Shown: positions 53,314 through 62,231, numbered from the stretch's first letter. The stretch is 64,000 nucleotides of DNA from Candidatus Chlorohelix allophototropha (GCF_030389965.1 NZ_CP128400.1:2232001-2296000); one strand, 5' to 3'. Made by a program: numbers and translations. Notes: generated by a model from the sequence alone, not told the origin.

Positions 53314-54420
53314 TTATATAGTTCTAACCTTTTTGGTGCGCATCAGAAAGAGTTGCCCAATTGCGGCAACGTTGCTTGCTTTGAGCAAACCCCGCCGGGC
53401 GGTTGCGCTTACGCCCGCTTTACCTTCCAGTTCGTCCAAACGCTCATTGTTGGCTGCCATTTTTTCCAGCAACCGCCCAAAGGCTGGATTTTCCGTGTCG
53501 ATTCTAAAGCCCCAAACGGTACTGGCTTCTTCATCGCAGCGTTTAATCACATGCATATCATATTCGCGCGGTTCAAGCCCCATCGCTTTGTAGAAAGTCT
53601 GCGCTTGAGGCTTGATGTCGCGCAGATACATTGTGATATAGACCGAGAGGGTGAAGAATTTAATCATTGCGTGGTTAAGGAAACCCTTGAGCATGCTTTT
53701 AGACTGAGATTTCATGACCAAAGCGAAGAAATGCCCGTGTCGATGCTCATCATTGCACCAACGCCCAAAGGATTTGAAGATGGGATGGAAGCGCAACTCT
53801 GGATTAGCTTCCAGATGGTCAAATATAGTGATGTAGCGATAGTAGCCGATTATCTCGGAGAGATACACGGTGTAGCACATAATCTTGGGAGGAATTTTGG
53901 TGCGCTCTTTGGCTTGTGCCAGAAAGCCCAAATCGAACTCAATGTCGAGGTCTTGCATGGTGTGGGTCAGGAAACTGGCATGCCGTCCCTCATCACGGGT
54001 CATGTACTTGAAGGCATCCCGAAGGTTTGGCTCGGTGCAATGCTCGGCTATTTCGCGATAAAGTAGACAGCCGGAGAACTCACCCATGCTGCTGCGGCGG
54101 GCAAATTCTTCAAATTCTTGGCGGGGTAACTTTTCAAAAGGACCTTTGAACTCAGGGGTACGCACGAAATGACCCTTGTTAAGGTCGGCGCGAAACTCAG
54201 ACAAAATCTTCTCAAGTTCAGCCTTATGGCTGCTCAAATCCCATTTGTTTATCTGCTCAAAATTGGTGGTGTAGAAACGGGGCGCTAAAATATCTTTCTT
54301 GAGACCTTCAGCAGTGGTTTTGTTTGGGGCATTTACTACGGCTTTCTCGTAACCATCCACCGACAGGCTACCGCTATCGGCGGCAGGGCTAACGGCTGGT
54401 TTAGTTACTTTAAAACTCAT
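53314..54420 (-). CDS. acsF: Oxygen-dependent Mg-protoporphyrin IX monomethyl ester cyclase
   Basis: 368 residues, the length of AcsF/CHL27. This di-iron enzyme forms the fifth ring of (bacterio)chlorophyll using oxygen. Carboxylate and His iron ligands are visible in FARRSSMGEFSGCLLYREIA, in TRDEGRHASFLTHTM and in GRWCNDEHRHGHFF; WDLSSHKAELEKILSEFRAD is also typical. The first ~45 residues are a Ser/Pro/Ala-rich leader. Good ribosome site (AAGGAG). It stands alone with its own terminator; no other pigment gene is in the window. It marks the host as a phototroph or a close relative. Confidence 0.93.
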   Translation of the reverse strand: MSFKVTKPAVSPAADSGSLSVDGYEKAVVNAPNKTTAEGLKKDILAPRFYTTNFEQINKWDLSSHKAELEKILSEFRADLNKGHFVRTPEFKGPFEKLPRQEFEEFARRSSMGEFSGCLLYREIAEHCTEPNLRDAFKYMTRDEGRHASFLTHTMQDLDIEFDLGFLAQAKERTKIPPKIMCYTVYLSEIIGYYRYITIFDHLEANPELRFHPIFKSFGRWCNDEHRHGHFFALVMKSQSKSMLKGFLNHAMIKFFTLSVYITMYLRDIKPQAQTFYKAMGLEPREYDMHVIKRCDEEASTVWGFRIDTENPAFGRLLEKMAANNERLDELEGKAGVSATARRGLLKASNVAAIGQLFLMRTKKVRTI

Positions 54421-54622
54421 ATATTACTCTCCTTGTAAGGCAAGAGCTTAAGATTATTAGGCAAAATGGATAAAAGGGTATAAAAGTTTGTGGCTACGAC
54501 AGACTCTATACTACCACCTAGCCGGAGAGCGGGTATGTAGTGGAAACTACCCTAAAAAGCTGATTGTGCTAAAATTAGCTGCTTTATTTGAGATAAGAAA
54601 ACTGTAAATAGGGGAGGATATT

Positions 54623-55105
54623 GTGAAACCTGCTGCCCAGAAAGTTCAGCAAATCATAGATGAGCTAGGTCTGAATAGTCAGATAGTAGAGTTCAGCGAG
54701 AGTACGCGCACCTCGGCAGAAGCCGCCGCTGCAATCGGTACAAGTGTGGCGCAAATCTGCAAGAGCATCCTGTTTGCGGCAGGCGACAAGGAGAACGCTA
54801 TTCCGGTGATGGTCATTGCCAGTGGCGCAAACCGAATTGATACCCACAAGGTGCAGACGCATATCGGGCAGAAATTGCATAAGGCTACGCCCGAATTTGT
54901 GCGAGAGAAAACTGGGTATGCCATCGGGGGAGTGCCGCCCTTCGCTCATGCGCAACCGCTGACCATTTTCATAGATCAGGATTTACTCGCTTTCGAGGTG
55001 GTGTACGCGGCGGGTGGCACTCCTAACGCTATCTTTCCGCTCAACCCTGCCGACTTGGTGAAAGTAACGGGCGGTGCGGTAATAGATTGTAGAGTGGATA
55101 ATTAG
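54623..55105 (+). CDS. YbaK/EbsC-type aminoacyl-tRNA deacylase
   Basis: 160 residues from a GTG after GGGGAGG. The fold signature includes TSVAQICKSILFAAGD with the conserved Lys, VIASGANRIDTHKV, and GYAIGGVPPFAHAQPL. Family members hydrolyse wrongly charged tRNA, for example Cys-tRNA(Pro). No proline-tRNA ligase gene is nearby, so the precise tRNA is open. Monocistronic, between acsF and the suf region. Confidence 0.9.
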   Translation: MKPAAQKVQQIIDELGLNSQIVEFSESTRTSAEAAAAIGTSVAQICKSILFAAGDKENAIPVMVIASGANRIDTHKVQTHIGQKLHKATPEFVREKTGYAIGGVPPFAHAQPLTIFIDQDLLAFEVVYAAGGTPNAIFPLNPADLVKVTGGAVIDCRVDN

Positions 55106-55136
55106 TGAAATTCCGACAAAATTTGTAGGAATATAC

Positions 55137-55190
55137 TTGACAGGCTCATTGGTGGGGAGTAAAATAAATCCGACAACGGTACTAGGATTT
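55137..55190 (+). promoter_or_regulatory. Promoter and candidate Rrf2 operator of the suf region
   Basis: TTGACA (55137-55142), a 17-base spacer, TAAAAT (55160-55165). The predicted transcription start falls within an inverted repeat AAATCC (55166-55171) / GGATTT (55185-55190), a spacing and size suitable for an Rrf2-type dimer. Binding there would block transcription of the regulator and the following suf genes. Confidence 0.65.
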
Positions 55191-55276
55191 ACAACTCACT
55201 TAATATATAGATTACTGGCAAATATAGCCTAAAACAGAATAGTTAAAAAGCTATCTGACGAAGTGGTAGGTGGCAT

Positions 55277-55786
55277 ATGATTTTCTCCACACGAATAGAG
55301 TACGGTGTGATGATGCTGACCGATTTGGCGCGGCATTACGGAAAAGGCCCTCTTTCTCTTTCGGAAATCGGGGCGCATCTTGACCTTTCGGTGGCGTATC
55401 TAGAGCAAATTGTACCAAATTTGCGTAAAGTTCAACTGATTGAAAGCATAAGGGGGGCTAAAGGTGGTTACATCCTTAGCATGCCGCCTAACAAAATTCG
55501 GATGGGCGCGGTAGTGCGGGCATTGGAAGAGCGCGAAGGCGGCTTTCGAGTGATGCGGTGCGCTACTTTGAGCGGTGATGCGGAAGTGTGCAACCATGAA
55601 GAAATTTGCACCGCTCCAATTCTGTGGGTGCGGGTGCGTGATGCGATTTCGCAGGCGCTCGATTCTACTACGCTGGCAGACCTTGTGCCTGAAACCCGCC
55701 GTAGCTTGCCGGTAAGTTTGGGGATAAAAGCAATACCCGGCGACCAAGAAAATAAAGTAATACTTGCGGTTACCACTGAAAACTAA
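55277..55786 (+). CDS. Rrf2-family Fe-S-sensing regulator of suf
   Basis: 169 residues. An N-terminal winged helix (YGVMMLTDLARHYGKGPLSL; SVAYLEQIVPNLRKVQLI) and a dimer helix surround a three-Cys cluster-binding loop (CATLSGDAEVCNHEEICTAP, about residues 95-113), like IscR. It probably represses suf when its cluster is intact and releases it under iron or oxidative stress (inferred from family). It lies 25 bases before sufC in the same direction. Confidence 0.9.
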   Translation: MIFSTRIEYGVMMLTDLARHYGKGPLSLSEIGAHLDLSVAYLEQIVPNLRKVQLIESIRGAKGGYILSMPPNKIRMGAVVRALEEREGGFRVMRCATLSGDAEVCNHEEICTAPILWVRVRDAISQALDSTTLADLVPETRRSLPVSLGIKAIPGDQENKVILAVTTEN

Positions 55787-55811
55787 CCGATTCTGAGGAG
55801 TGGGAAATTAA

Positions 55812-56702
55812 ATGGCTGACGAGCTTATCATTAAAGATTTGCATGTAAATGTAGAGGACAAAGAGATTATCAAAGGGCTAAGCCTGACTATCCGGCGAGG
55901 CGAAACCCACGTAATAATGGGTCCCAACGGTAGCGGTAAAAGCACCTTGAGCAATACTATTATGGGGCATCCCCGTTATACCGTAACTGCCGGGGATATT
56001 ATTTGGCAGGGAGAGAGCATTTTGGATTTGCCAGCCGATCGCCGGGCGCGTCGGGGCTTGTTCCTCGCTTTCCAGTATCCGATGGAAGTACCGGGCGTTT
56101 CAGCCAGTAATTTCTTGCGTACTGCTCTGACCAATATTCGCAAAGGCGACCAAGCTCCCACCATTACGCCCGATAATTTGGGCGAAATTGGAGATGGTAG
56201 CGGTGGTAACCAAGCCAAAGTAGGGGGCGATGGCGCAAATATTGACCGCTCTAAGCGTCAAACGCTTATTCCGCCCAAAGAATTCCGCACTATCTTGAAA
56301 AGCAAATTAAGTCTTTTGCAGATGGACGAAAAATTCACCAAACGCTACCTGAACGATGGTTTTAGCGGTGGTGAGAAGAAGCGCATGGAAGTTTTGCAGA
56401 TGGCGGTGTTGTCGCCAAAAATCGCCTTCTTGGATGAGCCTGATAGCGGTCTGGATATTGACGCTATCCGCATCGTAGGCGAAGGCGTGAGCAAGCTAAA
56501 AGGTCCTGATATGGGCATCGTGGTTATCACCCATCAGCAGCGCATCTTGAACTACCTTGATGTAGATTTTGTACATGTGATGATGCAAGGCTATCTGGTC
56601 AAGAGCGGCGGCAAGGAATTGGTCAAGGAAATTGAAGAGCGCGGCTATGGCTGGATTCGCGAAGAAGCCGGGCTTGCTGCCGGGGCGGAGGAGGATGCTT
56701 AA
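55812..56702 (+). CDS. sufC: Fe-S assembly ATPase SufC, with insertion
   Basis: 296 residues against about 250 for usual SufC. Walker A (GPNGSGKST), Q-loop (FQYPMEVPGVS), signature (FSGGEKKRMEVLQ) and Walker B (IAFLDEPDSGLD) are intact. The extra length is a Gly/Asn/Asp-rich insert of about 35-40 residues near 115-155 (NLGEIGDGSGGNQAKVGGDG), between the Q-loop and the signature. SufC drives the SufBCD scaffold on which Fe-S clusters are built. The stop overlaps the sufD start (TAATG). Confidence 0.95.
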   Translation: MADELIIKDLHVNVEDKEIIKGLSLTIRRGETHVIMGPNGSGKSTLSNTIMGHPRYTVTAGDIIWQGESILDLPADRRARRGLFLAFQYPMEVPGVSASNFLRTALTNIRKGDQAPTITPDNLGEIGDGSGGNQAKVGGDGANIDRSKRQTLIPPKEFRTILKSKLSLLQMDEKFTKRYLNDGFSGGEKKRMEVLQMAVLSPKIAFLDEPDSGLDIDAIRIVGEGVSKLKGPDMGIVVITHQQRILNYLDVDFVHVMMQGYLVKSGGKELVKEIEERGYGWIREEAGLAAGAEEDA

Positions 56703-58057
56703 TGACCAGCCCTGTGGTAGAGAGCCTTTTAACGCTGGAAGCGGTAGAAAAACTATCCGCTTTAAAGCAAGAGCCGCATTGGATGCTGGAGAAACGGCGC
56801 GAAGCCTTGAAGCTCTACGAAGCCTTGCCGTTGCCGGATTGGACGCGCGGTATTCGTGGTTGGTGGACTAGCAGCTTGAAAGAGCTAAAGCTGGAGAGTT
56901 TGCAGCCCTTCACGCCTGCCGGGTCAAGCCTACCCCACCTTAATTTGGATGGCAAGGTGATTATCGAGGATGAGGAAGAGGGCGAAACCCGCGAAATTGT
57001 GGAGCAAACCGCCGGAACTCTCGTGCAGTATAACAGCGAAGTGGTGCAGGTAGAGCTTTCCGAAGAAGCCCTCGCGCAAGGGGTAATTTTCTGTAGCCTT
57101 GACGAGGCGGTGCAGAAACATCCCGCGTTGGTGCATGAATATTTTATGACTTCCAATGTAAAGCCAGACGATAATAAATTTGCGGCTTTGCATGCGGCTT
57201 TGTGGAGTGGTGGCGCATTTCTGTACGTTCCTAAAAATGTCGTTATAGAAGCGCCTTTCCGGGTGGTGTTCTACGCCGACACTGCCAATAGCGCAATTTT
57301 CAGCCATGTGCTGGTAGTGGCAGAACCTCACAGCCAAGTTAAAATTATTGAGGAACAATTAAGCGCATCGAACCTCAAAGAGCAAGCTTTAGATGCCAAT
57401 ATTGTAGAAACCTTTGTAGCTACGGGCGCAAAAGTGGAGTTTTATAATCCTCAAGATTGGGGCGAAAGCTTCTTTAACTATTCCACCAAACGCGCCTTGC
57501 TCAAGAAAGACAGCATCAACCGCTGGATATTGGCGGTTATGGGTAGCGAAGAAACGCGCCTTGATGTGGAAAGCGTGACTTTGGGCGAAGGGGCGCATGC
57601 CGAGGCGGTTGGCGCGATTTTCCCCAATCACGAGCAGCACCTTGACCTGAAAGTGGTAATGCGCCATTCCGTACCAAATACCACCGGAGATGCTTTGTTT
57701 AAAGCGGCGTTGCTGGATAAAGGGCAATACGGTTTTCAGGGGAAAATTCGAGTGGATAAGCTCGGAAGAAATACCGATAGCTTTCTAGCAGACCATGTTT
57801 TGTTCTTGAGCGAGGATAGCAAGGCGGATGCCCTGCCAAGCCTTGATGTGGATGCCAACGATGTGCGCTGCGCTCATGGGCAAACCATCGGCATGGTGGA
57901 TGAGCAAGCGATTTTCTACCTGCAATCGCGCGGTTTGTCCCGTGAAGAAGCGGTCGGATTAATCGTACAGGGCTTTTTCGAGCAAGTGACCAATCGCATC
58001 CCGCTTGCCAGTGTGCGACAGCGCATGAAGGAAATAATCTCTAGGAAAATATATTAA
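56702..58057 (+). CDS. sufD: Fe-S scaffold protein SufD
   Basis: 451 residues of the SufB/SufD beta-helix family, with DDNKFAALHAALWSGGAFLY in the middle and the C-terminal signature (DVRCAHGQTIGMVDEQAIFY; LSREEAVGLIVQGFFEQVT). It pairs with SufB and SufC as the cluster assembly complex. Translation is coupled to sufC by a one-base overlap. Downstream the operon is interrupted by repeat DNA before sufS. Confidence 0.94.
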   Translation: MTSPVVESLLTLEAVEKLSALKQEPHWMLEKRREALKLYEALPLPDWTRGIRGWWTSSLKELKLESLQPFTPAGSSLPHLNLDGKVIIEDEEEGETREIVEQTAGTLVQYNSEVVQVELSEEALAQGVIFCSLDEAVQKHPALVHEYFMTSNVKPDDNKFAALHAALWSGGAFLYVPKNVVIEAPFRVVFYADTANSAIFSHVLVVAEPHSQVKIIEEQLSASNLKEQALDANIVETFVATGAKVEFYNPQDWGESFFNYSTKRALLKKDSINRWILAVMGSEETRLDVESVTLGEGAHAEAVGAIFPNHEQHLDLKVVMRHSVPNTTGDALFKAALLDKGQYGFQGKIRVDKLGRNTDSFLADHVLFLSEDSKADALPSLDVDANDVRCAHGQTIGMVDEQAIFYLQSRGLSREEAVGLIVQGFFEQVTNRIPLASVRQRMKEIISRKIY

Positions 58058-58080
58058 TTTGCAAAGGGCTTGCTCTTTTA

Positions 58081-58255
58081 GGCAAGGGGCTTATGAGGAT
58101 TAACAATTAAATCCGTAAAACGAGGATTGGGGTAAGACCTTCGGTAACAAGGGATTTAATCTAATACCGGGCGCATCGGAATGCGCCCCTACCCCGAACC
58201 ACATCCGAACGAGGCGGTTTTAATTCGTAGGGGCGTATTTGAATACGCCCTTCGT
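58081..58255. repeat. Truncated MITE-like copy within the suf operon
   Basis: 58081-58135 matches the left 55 bases of the element at 28036 with one difference. Then come the hairpins GGGCGCATCGGAATGCGCCCC (about 58170) and GTAGGGGCGTATTTGAATACG (58228 on). The right terminal repeat is missing. It separates sufD from sufS by 231 bases without an evident terminator. Confidence 0.7.
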
Positions 58256-58288
58256 TGGTCTAAACTTTTAGAGAAGGTCGAATCTTAT

Positions 58289-59560
58289 ATGACAGAAATT
58301 GAATCTCTGGATCAAGAACGAGAGAAGCGAGCATTTGATATTCCCGAAATCAGGCGCGATTTTCCTATTTTGCAAGAATTAACCAACGGCAAGCCTTCGG
58401 TTTACTTGGATAGCACCGCCAGCAGTTTGCGCCCCGAACAGGTGGTGGGAGCTATGCTGGATTATTACCATAAATGTAATGCCAATATCCATCGTGGCGT
58501 ATATCGTTGGAGTGAGGAAGCGACCTTCAAATATGAACGCGCCCATGGCAAAGTCAAATGGTTTCTCAACGCCCGTTCGCACAAGGAAATTATATTTACC
58601 CGCAACACCACCGAATCTATAAATCTGGTGGCGCACACATGGGGTCGCGCCAATATCAAAGAAGGCGATGAGATTGTCAGTACGGTTATGGAGCATCATT
58701 CCAATATCGTGCCGTGGCAAATGCTGGCGCAGGAAAAGGGCGCGAAAGTGCGCTATATCAAGGTGAACGAGGAAGGCAAGCTCGACCTTTCCAATATTGA
58801 CGAAATTATCACCAAAAAAACCAAACTGGTGGCAGTTACCCATATGTCGAACGTATTGGGTACTATCAACCCGGTGGCGGAACTGGCAAAGAAAGCCCAT
58901 GCGGTTGGCGCACTTATCCTCGTAGATGCCGCCCAAAGCGTGCCGCATCTTCCGGTGGATGTACAGGCGTTGGATATAGATTTTCTGGCGTTTAGCGGGC
59001 ATAAAATGTGCGGACCAACCGGAATCGGCGTGCTTTGGGCGCGCCGTAATCTGTTGGAAGCAATGCCGCCTTTCTTGACCGGGGGTGACATGATTCGGAG
59101 CGTAACGCTGGAAGGCAGCACTTGGAATGACCTCCCGTGGAAATTTGAAGCCGGAACGCCCGCTATCGCCGAAGGAATCGGTTTGGGCGCAGCGGTTGAT
59201 TATCTGGCATCTTTCGGGATGGACAAGATTCGCGCCCACGAAATCGAAATTACCCGCTACGCGCTTGGACAATTGCGCGAAGTACCCGATTTGCATATCT
59301 ACGGACCGCGCAAAGCCGAAGAACGCGGCGGGGTAGTGGCGTTTAATCTGGGTGAGGTGCATCCGCACGACCTCGCCACAATGCTGGATCGGGATGGCAT
59401 CGCGGTACGCGCCGGGCATCACTGCGCCCAACCGCTGCATGATTTCCTTGATCTTCCCGCGACCACTCGCGCCAGTTTCTACATCTATAATACGCTGGAA
59501 GAGGTTGATAAACTGGTGGATTCGCTCTATCGGGTGCGTAAAGTCTTCAAACTTGCATAG
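58289..59560 (+). CDS. sufS: Cysteine desulfurase SufS
   Basis: 423 residues from ATG 58289. The longer ORF from 58181 would translate the repeat and is rejected. A PLP-dependent class V aminotransferase fold: Schiff-base Lys in DFLAFSGHKMCGPTG, cofactor His in STVMEHHSNIVPW, and the sulfur-accepting Cys in VRAGHHCAQPLHDF. It takes sulfur from cysteine and passes it to SufU, encoded next. Ribosome site GAGAAGG, rather far from the start. Confidence 0.94.
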   Translation: MTEIESLDQEREKRAFDIPEIRRDFPILQELTNGKPSVYLDSTASSLRPEQVVGAMLDYYHKCNANIHRGVYRWSEEATFKYERAHGKVKWFLNARSHKEIIFTRNTTESINLVAHTWGRANIKEGDEIVSTVMEHHSNIVPWQMLAQEKGAKVRYIKVNEEGKLDLSNIDEIITKKTKLVAVTHMSNVLGTINPVAELAKKAHAVGALILVDAAQSVPHLPVDVQALDIDFLAFSGHKMCGPTGIGVLWARRNLLEAMPPFLTGGDMIRSVTLEGSTWNDLPWKFEAGTPAIAEGIGLGAAVDYLASFGMDKIRAHEIEITRYALGQLREVPDLHIYGPRKAEERGGVVAFNLGEVHPHDLATMLDRDGIAVRAGHHCAQPLHDFLDLPATTRASFYIYNTLEEVDKLVDSLYRVRKVFKLA

Positions 59561-59637
59561 TATCTTAACTTGCAATTTGATTTAATTCCTAGTAATATGG
59601 TAGGGATTAAACTTGGTAATCAGAGAGGTATTTAAAG

Positions 59638-60069
59638 GTGACTGAAGCAAGAGACGACTTAGATATGGAGTATGTGCTGGAATTGGCGCATAACTTTGAT
59701 GTCGAACTAAAAAACCATCGGGTGGAAGACCCCACTATAGAACTTGAAGATAGCAATCCCTTGTGTGGCGACCGCTTCAAACTCCAATTGAGGGTCAATA
59801 GTGAAGGGGTCGTGGAAGATGTGGGCTTCACCGGGCGAGGTTGCGCTATCAGTCGCGCTTCCGCCTATGTCCTTTCCGATTTAATCAAAGGGCATAAGGT
59901 GGACGAAGTAAAAGATATTACCCGCGACCAGATTATTGAAGAACTAGGTATCGAGATAAACAGTGCGGTGCGACTAAAATGCGCTTCACTGGCGTTGCGC
60001 ACTACCCGCAAAGGGCTGGTACTGGCGGGGCGTATTGCCGAAGAAGATGAAGATGAGGATGAAGAATAA
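59638..60069 (+). CDS. sufU: SufU-type sulfur acceptor protein
   Basis: 143 residues from a GTG. The three conserved Cys are in NPLCGDRF (about 41), TGRGCAISRAS (about 64) and RLKCASLAL (about 119), with the zinc-binding Asp of the first motif. This matches Gram-positive-type SufU, which relays sulfur from SufS. The C terminus is strongly acidic (EEDEDEDEE). Confidence 0.92.
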   Translation: MTEARDDLDMEYVLELAHNFDVELKNHRVEDPTIELEDSNPLCGDRFKLQLRVNSEGVVEDVGFTGRGCAISRASAYVLSDLIKGHKVDEVKDITRDQIIEELGIEINSAVRLKCASLALRTTRKGLVLAGRIAEEDEDEDEE

Positions 60070-60370
60070 GATTACCGAAGGGCGGTTCACACCCTCTACG
60101 GGGCGCAGGCGAACCGCCCACCTGTCCCCCGGATGGGGGATACAAATCGGTTCTCATGAGAGTTGGTTCGTAGGGGCGCATCGCGATGCGCCCGCGTTTG
60201 CTGGTAAAATTTGATGGATTTACTACTCTAAGCGAAAGTCCTGTGATTGATTCTCAAGCGTAATAGCTTCATCCGCTTGGCGGGTGAGGCATAACCATAG
60301 ATATACAAAGTCAACTCGTATTTTACGGCAGAATTGGCAAAAGGCAGTCTGACCGGAGGAGTATAGAAAA
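60070..60370. repeat. Palindromic repeats between sufU and sufB
   Basis: 60074-60116 is the exact inverse of 1021-1063. It is followed by CCCCCGGATGGGGG (60125 on) and GTAGGGGCGCATCGCGATGCG (60171 on), a very regular hairpin. From 60210 to 60370 there is a plain stretch leading to the sufB ribosome site (GGAGGAG), possibly with its own promoter. Confidence 0.65.
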
Positions 60371-61771
60371 ATGACTATAGAAATAAATAAAGCTACCGAA
60401 AAGAAAGTTGAATTCGGTACGCCGCTTTTGAAAGTGTGGAAGGCGAAGAAAGGGCTATCCCGCGAACTAATCGAAGATATTAGTTGGCAGAAGGATGAGC
60501 CACAATGGATGCGCGAATTCCGCCTCAAGAGCTACGATATATTCGAGTCGAAGCCGATGCCGACGTGGGGACCGGATTTGAGCGGTTTGAAGTTTGATGA
60601 CCTTACTTTTTACACTCCCTCCGGTTCGAAAAAAACCCGTACATGGGATGAAGTGCCTGACGAAATCAAGAACACCTACGAAAAGTTGGGTATCCCCGAA
60701 GCTGAACGCAAATATCTGGCGGGTGTGGTCGCGGTATATGATAGCGAACCGATTTATGAGGGCTTGAAGGAAGAATATACAAAACTGGGTATTCTTTTCA
60801 CTTCGATGGATACCGCCGTCAAGGATTATCCCGACATTGTAAAGAAGCACTTCATGACCAAGTGCGTGCCGCCTACCGATAATAAGTTTGCGGCATTGCA
60901 TGGTGCGGTGTGGAGTGGCGGTTCTTTTATGTGGGTTCCACCCAACACCAAAGTTGATTTGCCCTTGCAAGCCTACTTCCGTATGGAAGGCAAGGAAGAA
61001 GGCACTTTCGAGCATACCATGTTGATTGTGGAAGAAGGTTCGGAAGCGCAATATATCGAGGGCTGTACCGCTCAGCAGTACAGCACCAACTCGTTGCATA
61101 GCGCGGTGGTGGAAATCTTTGTGCGACCAGGCGCGCGCGCCCGCTATACCACCGTTCAAAACTGGTCTAGCGATATTTACAATCTCAACACCAAGCGTTC
61201 GTTGGTTGAAGAAGAAGCCCACATGGAATGGGTGGGCGGTTCGATGGGTAGCAAAATCACCATGCTTTATCCTTGCTCGTATCTAATTGGCAAAGGGGCG
61301 CGGGCTGACCATTTGAATATCGCTTTCGCCAACAAGGGGCAACATAAGGACGGCGGCGCGAAAGTTATCCACGCTGCGCCCTACACCACCAGCAATGTTT
61401 TGTCCAAGTCAATCGCTAAAGATGGTGGGCATGCCGGATTCAGAGGGCTTTTGCGAATTGCGAAGGGCGCATACGGTTCACGCGCCAAGATTCGCTGTGA
61501 CGGTCTGCTGATGGATGAGTTCAGCCGCAACGATACTTACCCAGATATGCAGGTACATCAGAATAATGTAACTATCGAGCATGAAGCAACGGTAGGGCGC
61601 ATTTCCGAAGAGCAGGTATTCTACCTAATGACTCGCGGTTTGAGTGAGTCCGAAGCAATGGCAATGATTGTAAACGGTTTCATTGAGCCGGTTACAAAAG
61701 AACTACCGATGGAATACGCCCTTGAGTTGAACCGTTTGGTGCAACTGGAGATGGAAGGCTCTATCGGTTAA
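60371..61771 (+). CDS. sufB: Fe-S scaffold protein SufB
   Basis: 466 residues, normal SufB length. Family landmarks include DDNKFAALHGAVWSGGSFMW-like PPTDNKFAALHGAVWSGG, EEGSEAQYIEGCTAQQYST with the conserved Cys, VQNWSSDIYNLNTKRSLVEE, and IRCDGLLMDEFSRNDTYPD near the C terminus. SufB receives sulfur and holds the nascent cluster. It lies about 300 bases after sufU, separated by repeats, and is the last gene of the sufCDSUB order known from Firmicutes. Confidence 0.95.
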   Translation: MTIEINKATEKKVEFGTPLLKVWKAKKGLSRELIEDISWQKDEPQWMREFRLKSYDIFESKPMPTWGPDLSGLKFDDLTFYTPSGSKKTRTWDEVPDEIKNTYEKLGIPEAERKYLAGVVAVYDSEPIYEGLKEEYTKLGILFTSMDTAVKDYPDIVKKHFMTKCVPPTDNKFAALHGAVWSGGSFMWVPPNTKVDLPLQAYFRMEGKEEGTFEHTMLIVEEGSEAQYIEGCTAQQYSTNSLHSAVVEIFVRPGARARYTTVQNWSSDIYNLNTKRSLVEEEAHMEWVGGSMGSKITMLYPCSYLIGKGARADHLNIAFANKGQHKDGGAKVIHAAPYTTSNVLSKSIAKDGGHAGFRGLLRIAKGAYGSRAKIRCDGLLMDEFSRNDTYPDMQVHQNNVTIEHEATVGRISEEQVFYLMTRGLSESEAMAMIVNGFIEPVTKELPMEYALELNRLVQLEMEGSIG

Positions 61772-61777
61772 GATTCG

Positions 61778-61806
61778 GGAAGGGCGTATTCAAATACGCC
61801 CCTACA
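61778..61806. repeat. Palindromic repeat after sufB
   Basis: GGGAAGGGCGTATTCAAATACGCCCCTAC forms a hairpin with GGGCGTATT and AATACGCCC arms, the same class as at 7441 and 58228. It could act as a transcription stop or a stabiliser between sufB and the next genes. Confidence 0.65.
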
Positions 61807-61910
61807 AACGCATTTGCAAATGGCGCATAAACTCGTGATAATAAGGGTGGGCTGGAGCATCAAACCGCCCATCCTTTTCAATTTAGTAATTAGAAAGGAA
61901 GCGAAGGCTG

Positions 61911-62231
61911 ATGGCGGTCGCATCCGATGAAGAGATTATCAAAGCTCTAAAAACCGTGACCGACCCTGAATTGGGCGTAAACATAATTGATTTGGGTCTG
62001 GTTTATCGCTTGGATATAGATGATACCGGCGAGATTGAGATTTTTATGACGCTTACCACGCCTGCCTGCCCTGCCGGACCGGAAATCCGGAATGATGTAA
62101 AGAATGTATTAAGCGAACTACCGGGCGTGAACGGTGTTAAAATCAACTTTGTGTGGTCACCACCGTGGGGCGCGCATATGATAAGCGAGCAGGGTAAAGA
62201 AGAGTTAGGCTGGATGGATGGCGAGTTTTAG
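61911..62231 (+). CDS. MIP18/DUF59 family Fe-S assembly factor (SufT/PaaD-like), copy 1
   Basis: 106 residues forming one DUF59 domain: IIKALKTVTDPELGVNIIDL, then MTLTTPACPAGPEIRNDV with the conserved Cys, and a tail with VNFVWSP-type sequence (INFVWSPPWGAHMISEQGKE). These proteins help mature Fe-S proteins. The ribosome site is AAAGGAAG. The stop is directly followed by the next ATG. Confidence 0.9.
   Translation: MAVASDEEIIKALKTVTDPELGVNIIDLGLVYRLDIDDTGEIEIFMTLTTPACPAGPEIRNDVKNVLSELPGVNGVKINFVWSPPWGAHMISEQGKEELGWMDGEF

Noticed and set aside
58379-59575. 398-codon ORF opposite sufS
   Set aside because: It mirrors the sufS coding sequence, has no family features or ribosome site, and sufS is certain.
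60467-61222. 251-codon ORF opposite sufB
   Set aside because: Shadow of a well-conserved gene.
7352-61900. CRISPR array suggested by recurring GC-rich palindromes
   Set aside because: The copies are scattered, vary in arms and lack regular spacers; no cas genes are present.
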